A stretch of DNA of 5,088 nt from Anaerolineales bacterium UBA7227 (lineage in GTDB: Bacteria; Chloroflexota; Anaerolineae; Anaerolineales; Villigracilaceae): NCBI GenBank assembly GCA_002473085.1, contig DKTP01000145.1, forward strand, positions 1 through 5,088. Direction: 5' to 3'. The notes under the pieces are model-generated. The model did no database searches, was not told the DNA's origin, and was given only the letters and a program-made list of their open reading frames with translations. Both the position numbers and the translations under genes were made by a program. This document shows, one piece after another, positions 4,539 through 5,088 of this stretch. The stretch's first letter is position 1. Every line of letters begins with the position of its first letter.

Positions 4539-5088
4539 ATGTCAATTGAAATCATAATTTCGCTAATAGCGGCTCTTGGTGTGGGTGGGATTTTAGGCGC
4601 TCTTTTAAATCGTCGTTTTGAACAACAAAAGCAAATTAATGATCATGACATGAAAATTTTCACCCAAAGCAATGAAATACTAACTGAACAAAAACTACAC
4701 GATATTACCGAGTTCCATTTGTCAGGAGATCATTCAATTAATGATGATGGCTTTTCTGCTTTGACAAAATGGTGTGGTTTTTTTGAACAGACTGGGAATC
4801 AATATCTTGATAAGCGAATAAACAAAGAAAACCAAAAGTTGGTCAATAGTTCGTTTCAACTTACGGATTTCATTGCCCGTAATTTTTTTACAATAAAAGG
4901 ACAGAATCCTCACAACAAAAACAAGTATTTGAAGCCTGATTGGAATCTAGATCGAGGAGGAAATCCGACGCCAGAAAAAGAAGCGAAGTATGATGAGTAT
5001 GCTAATAAACTTGAAATCCTAACAAGAGAGACCCTAAAATGTTACGCTGAATATAGACTTTCTATTAAACAATACCTTCGCCAATTAG
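4539..5088 (+). CDS. Hypothetical protein with one N-terminal membrane helix, 3' end cut by window edge
   Basis: An open frame of 183 codons begins at ATG 4539 and runs off the right edge; the TAG at the very end is out of frame. Residues about 4-22 (IIISLIAALGVGGILGALL) form one hydrophobic helix followed by NRR, typical of a membrane anchor with the rest in the cytoplasm. Next comes a polar, probably helical stretch (FEQQKQINDHDMKIF, about 27-41), then a mixed soluble part with KWCGFFEQTGNQYLDKR and DFIARNFF. Then comes a polar, Asn/Lys-rich stretch ending PDWNLDRGGNPTPEKEAKYDEY, and a final helix. I do not recognise a domain. Base use differs sharply from the neighbours: lines counted by hand are about 28-43% GC, with many A/T-ending codons, while pyrF is near 63%. 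This suggests recent acquisition. No transposase or repeat end is visible beside it, and there is no evidence that it belongs to the pyrimidine pathway. Confidence 0.72.
   Translation, partial: MSIEIIISLIAALGVGGILGALLNRRFEQQKQINDHDMKIFTQSNEILTEQKLHDITEFHLSGDHSINDDGFSALTKWCGFFEQTGNQYLDKRINKENQKLVNSSFQLTDFIARNFFTIKGQNPHNKNKYLKPDWNLDRGGNPTPEKEAKYDEYANKLEILTRETLKCYAEYRLSIKQYLRQL

Noticed and set aside
4566..4578. TAGCGGCTCTT at the start of the AT-rich gene, identical to part of the pyrC attenuator (1099-1109)
   Set aside because: Only 11 bases are shared, with no hairpin partner or T-run at the second site, and the bases encode the membrane helix; probably coincidence.
5086..5088. TAG at the last three bases as stop of the AT-rich gene
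   Set aside because: From ATG 4539 the frame reads ...CAA TTA G, so this TAG is out of frame and the gene continues beyond the window.

Overview
The window carries most of a de novo pyrimidine (UMP) operon on the + strand. It has a divergent sugar-lactonase-type gene on its left and an AT-rich gene of unknown function on its right. The genes up to about 4511 are GC-rich: one line of pyrF counted by hand is about 63% GC. The enzyme types are a CAD-like dihydroorotase, a CAD-like aspartate carbamoyltransferase and a type 2 OMP decarboxylase. Together with short 7-base-period repeats, this suggests an environmental Chloroflexota (Anaerolineae-like) bacterium. That assignment is inference from family resemblance, not a database match.

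Layout. 1-823 (-): 5' part of an SMP-30/gluconolactonase/LRE-type enzyme, running off the left edge. 824-1147: divergent intergenic region. Its right half has a good sigma-70-type promoter (973-1000), a 30-codon leader ORF (1009-1101), an upstream hairpin followed by U-rich RNA, and an intrinsic terminator (1088-1115), all before pyrC and in the same direction. 1148-2230: pyrC. 2220-2561: a stand-alone NIF3/YqfO-type PII-like domain protein, overlapping pyrC by 11 bases. 2636-3601: pyrB. 3602-3677: a short gap filled by an inverted heptamer repeat. 3678-4511: pyrF. 4539-5088: start of an AT-rich gene for a membrane-anchored protein of unknown function, open at the right edge.

How the genes work together. 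PyrB makes carbamoyl-aspartate and PyrC closes it to dihydroorotate. After dihydroorotate dehydrogenase and orotate phosphoribosyltransferase (neither in this window), PyrF decarboxylates OMP to UMP. No pyrI, pyrR, carAB, pyrD or pyrE is visible here. The NIF3-like protein has no known catalytic role and is placed to be co-translated with PyrC.

Most notable. (1) The pyrC leader has the layout of the UTP-sensitive, translation-coupled attenuator of enterobacterial pyrBI: leader ORF, pause-type hairpin, U-rich tract, and a terminator with the ORF's stop codon in its loop. (2) PyrC and PyrB both resemble the domains of animal CAD, and lie in the same order as in CAD. (3) Three separate arrays with an exact 7-base period lie in the operon, two of them inside the pyrC coding sequence.
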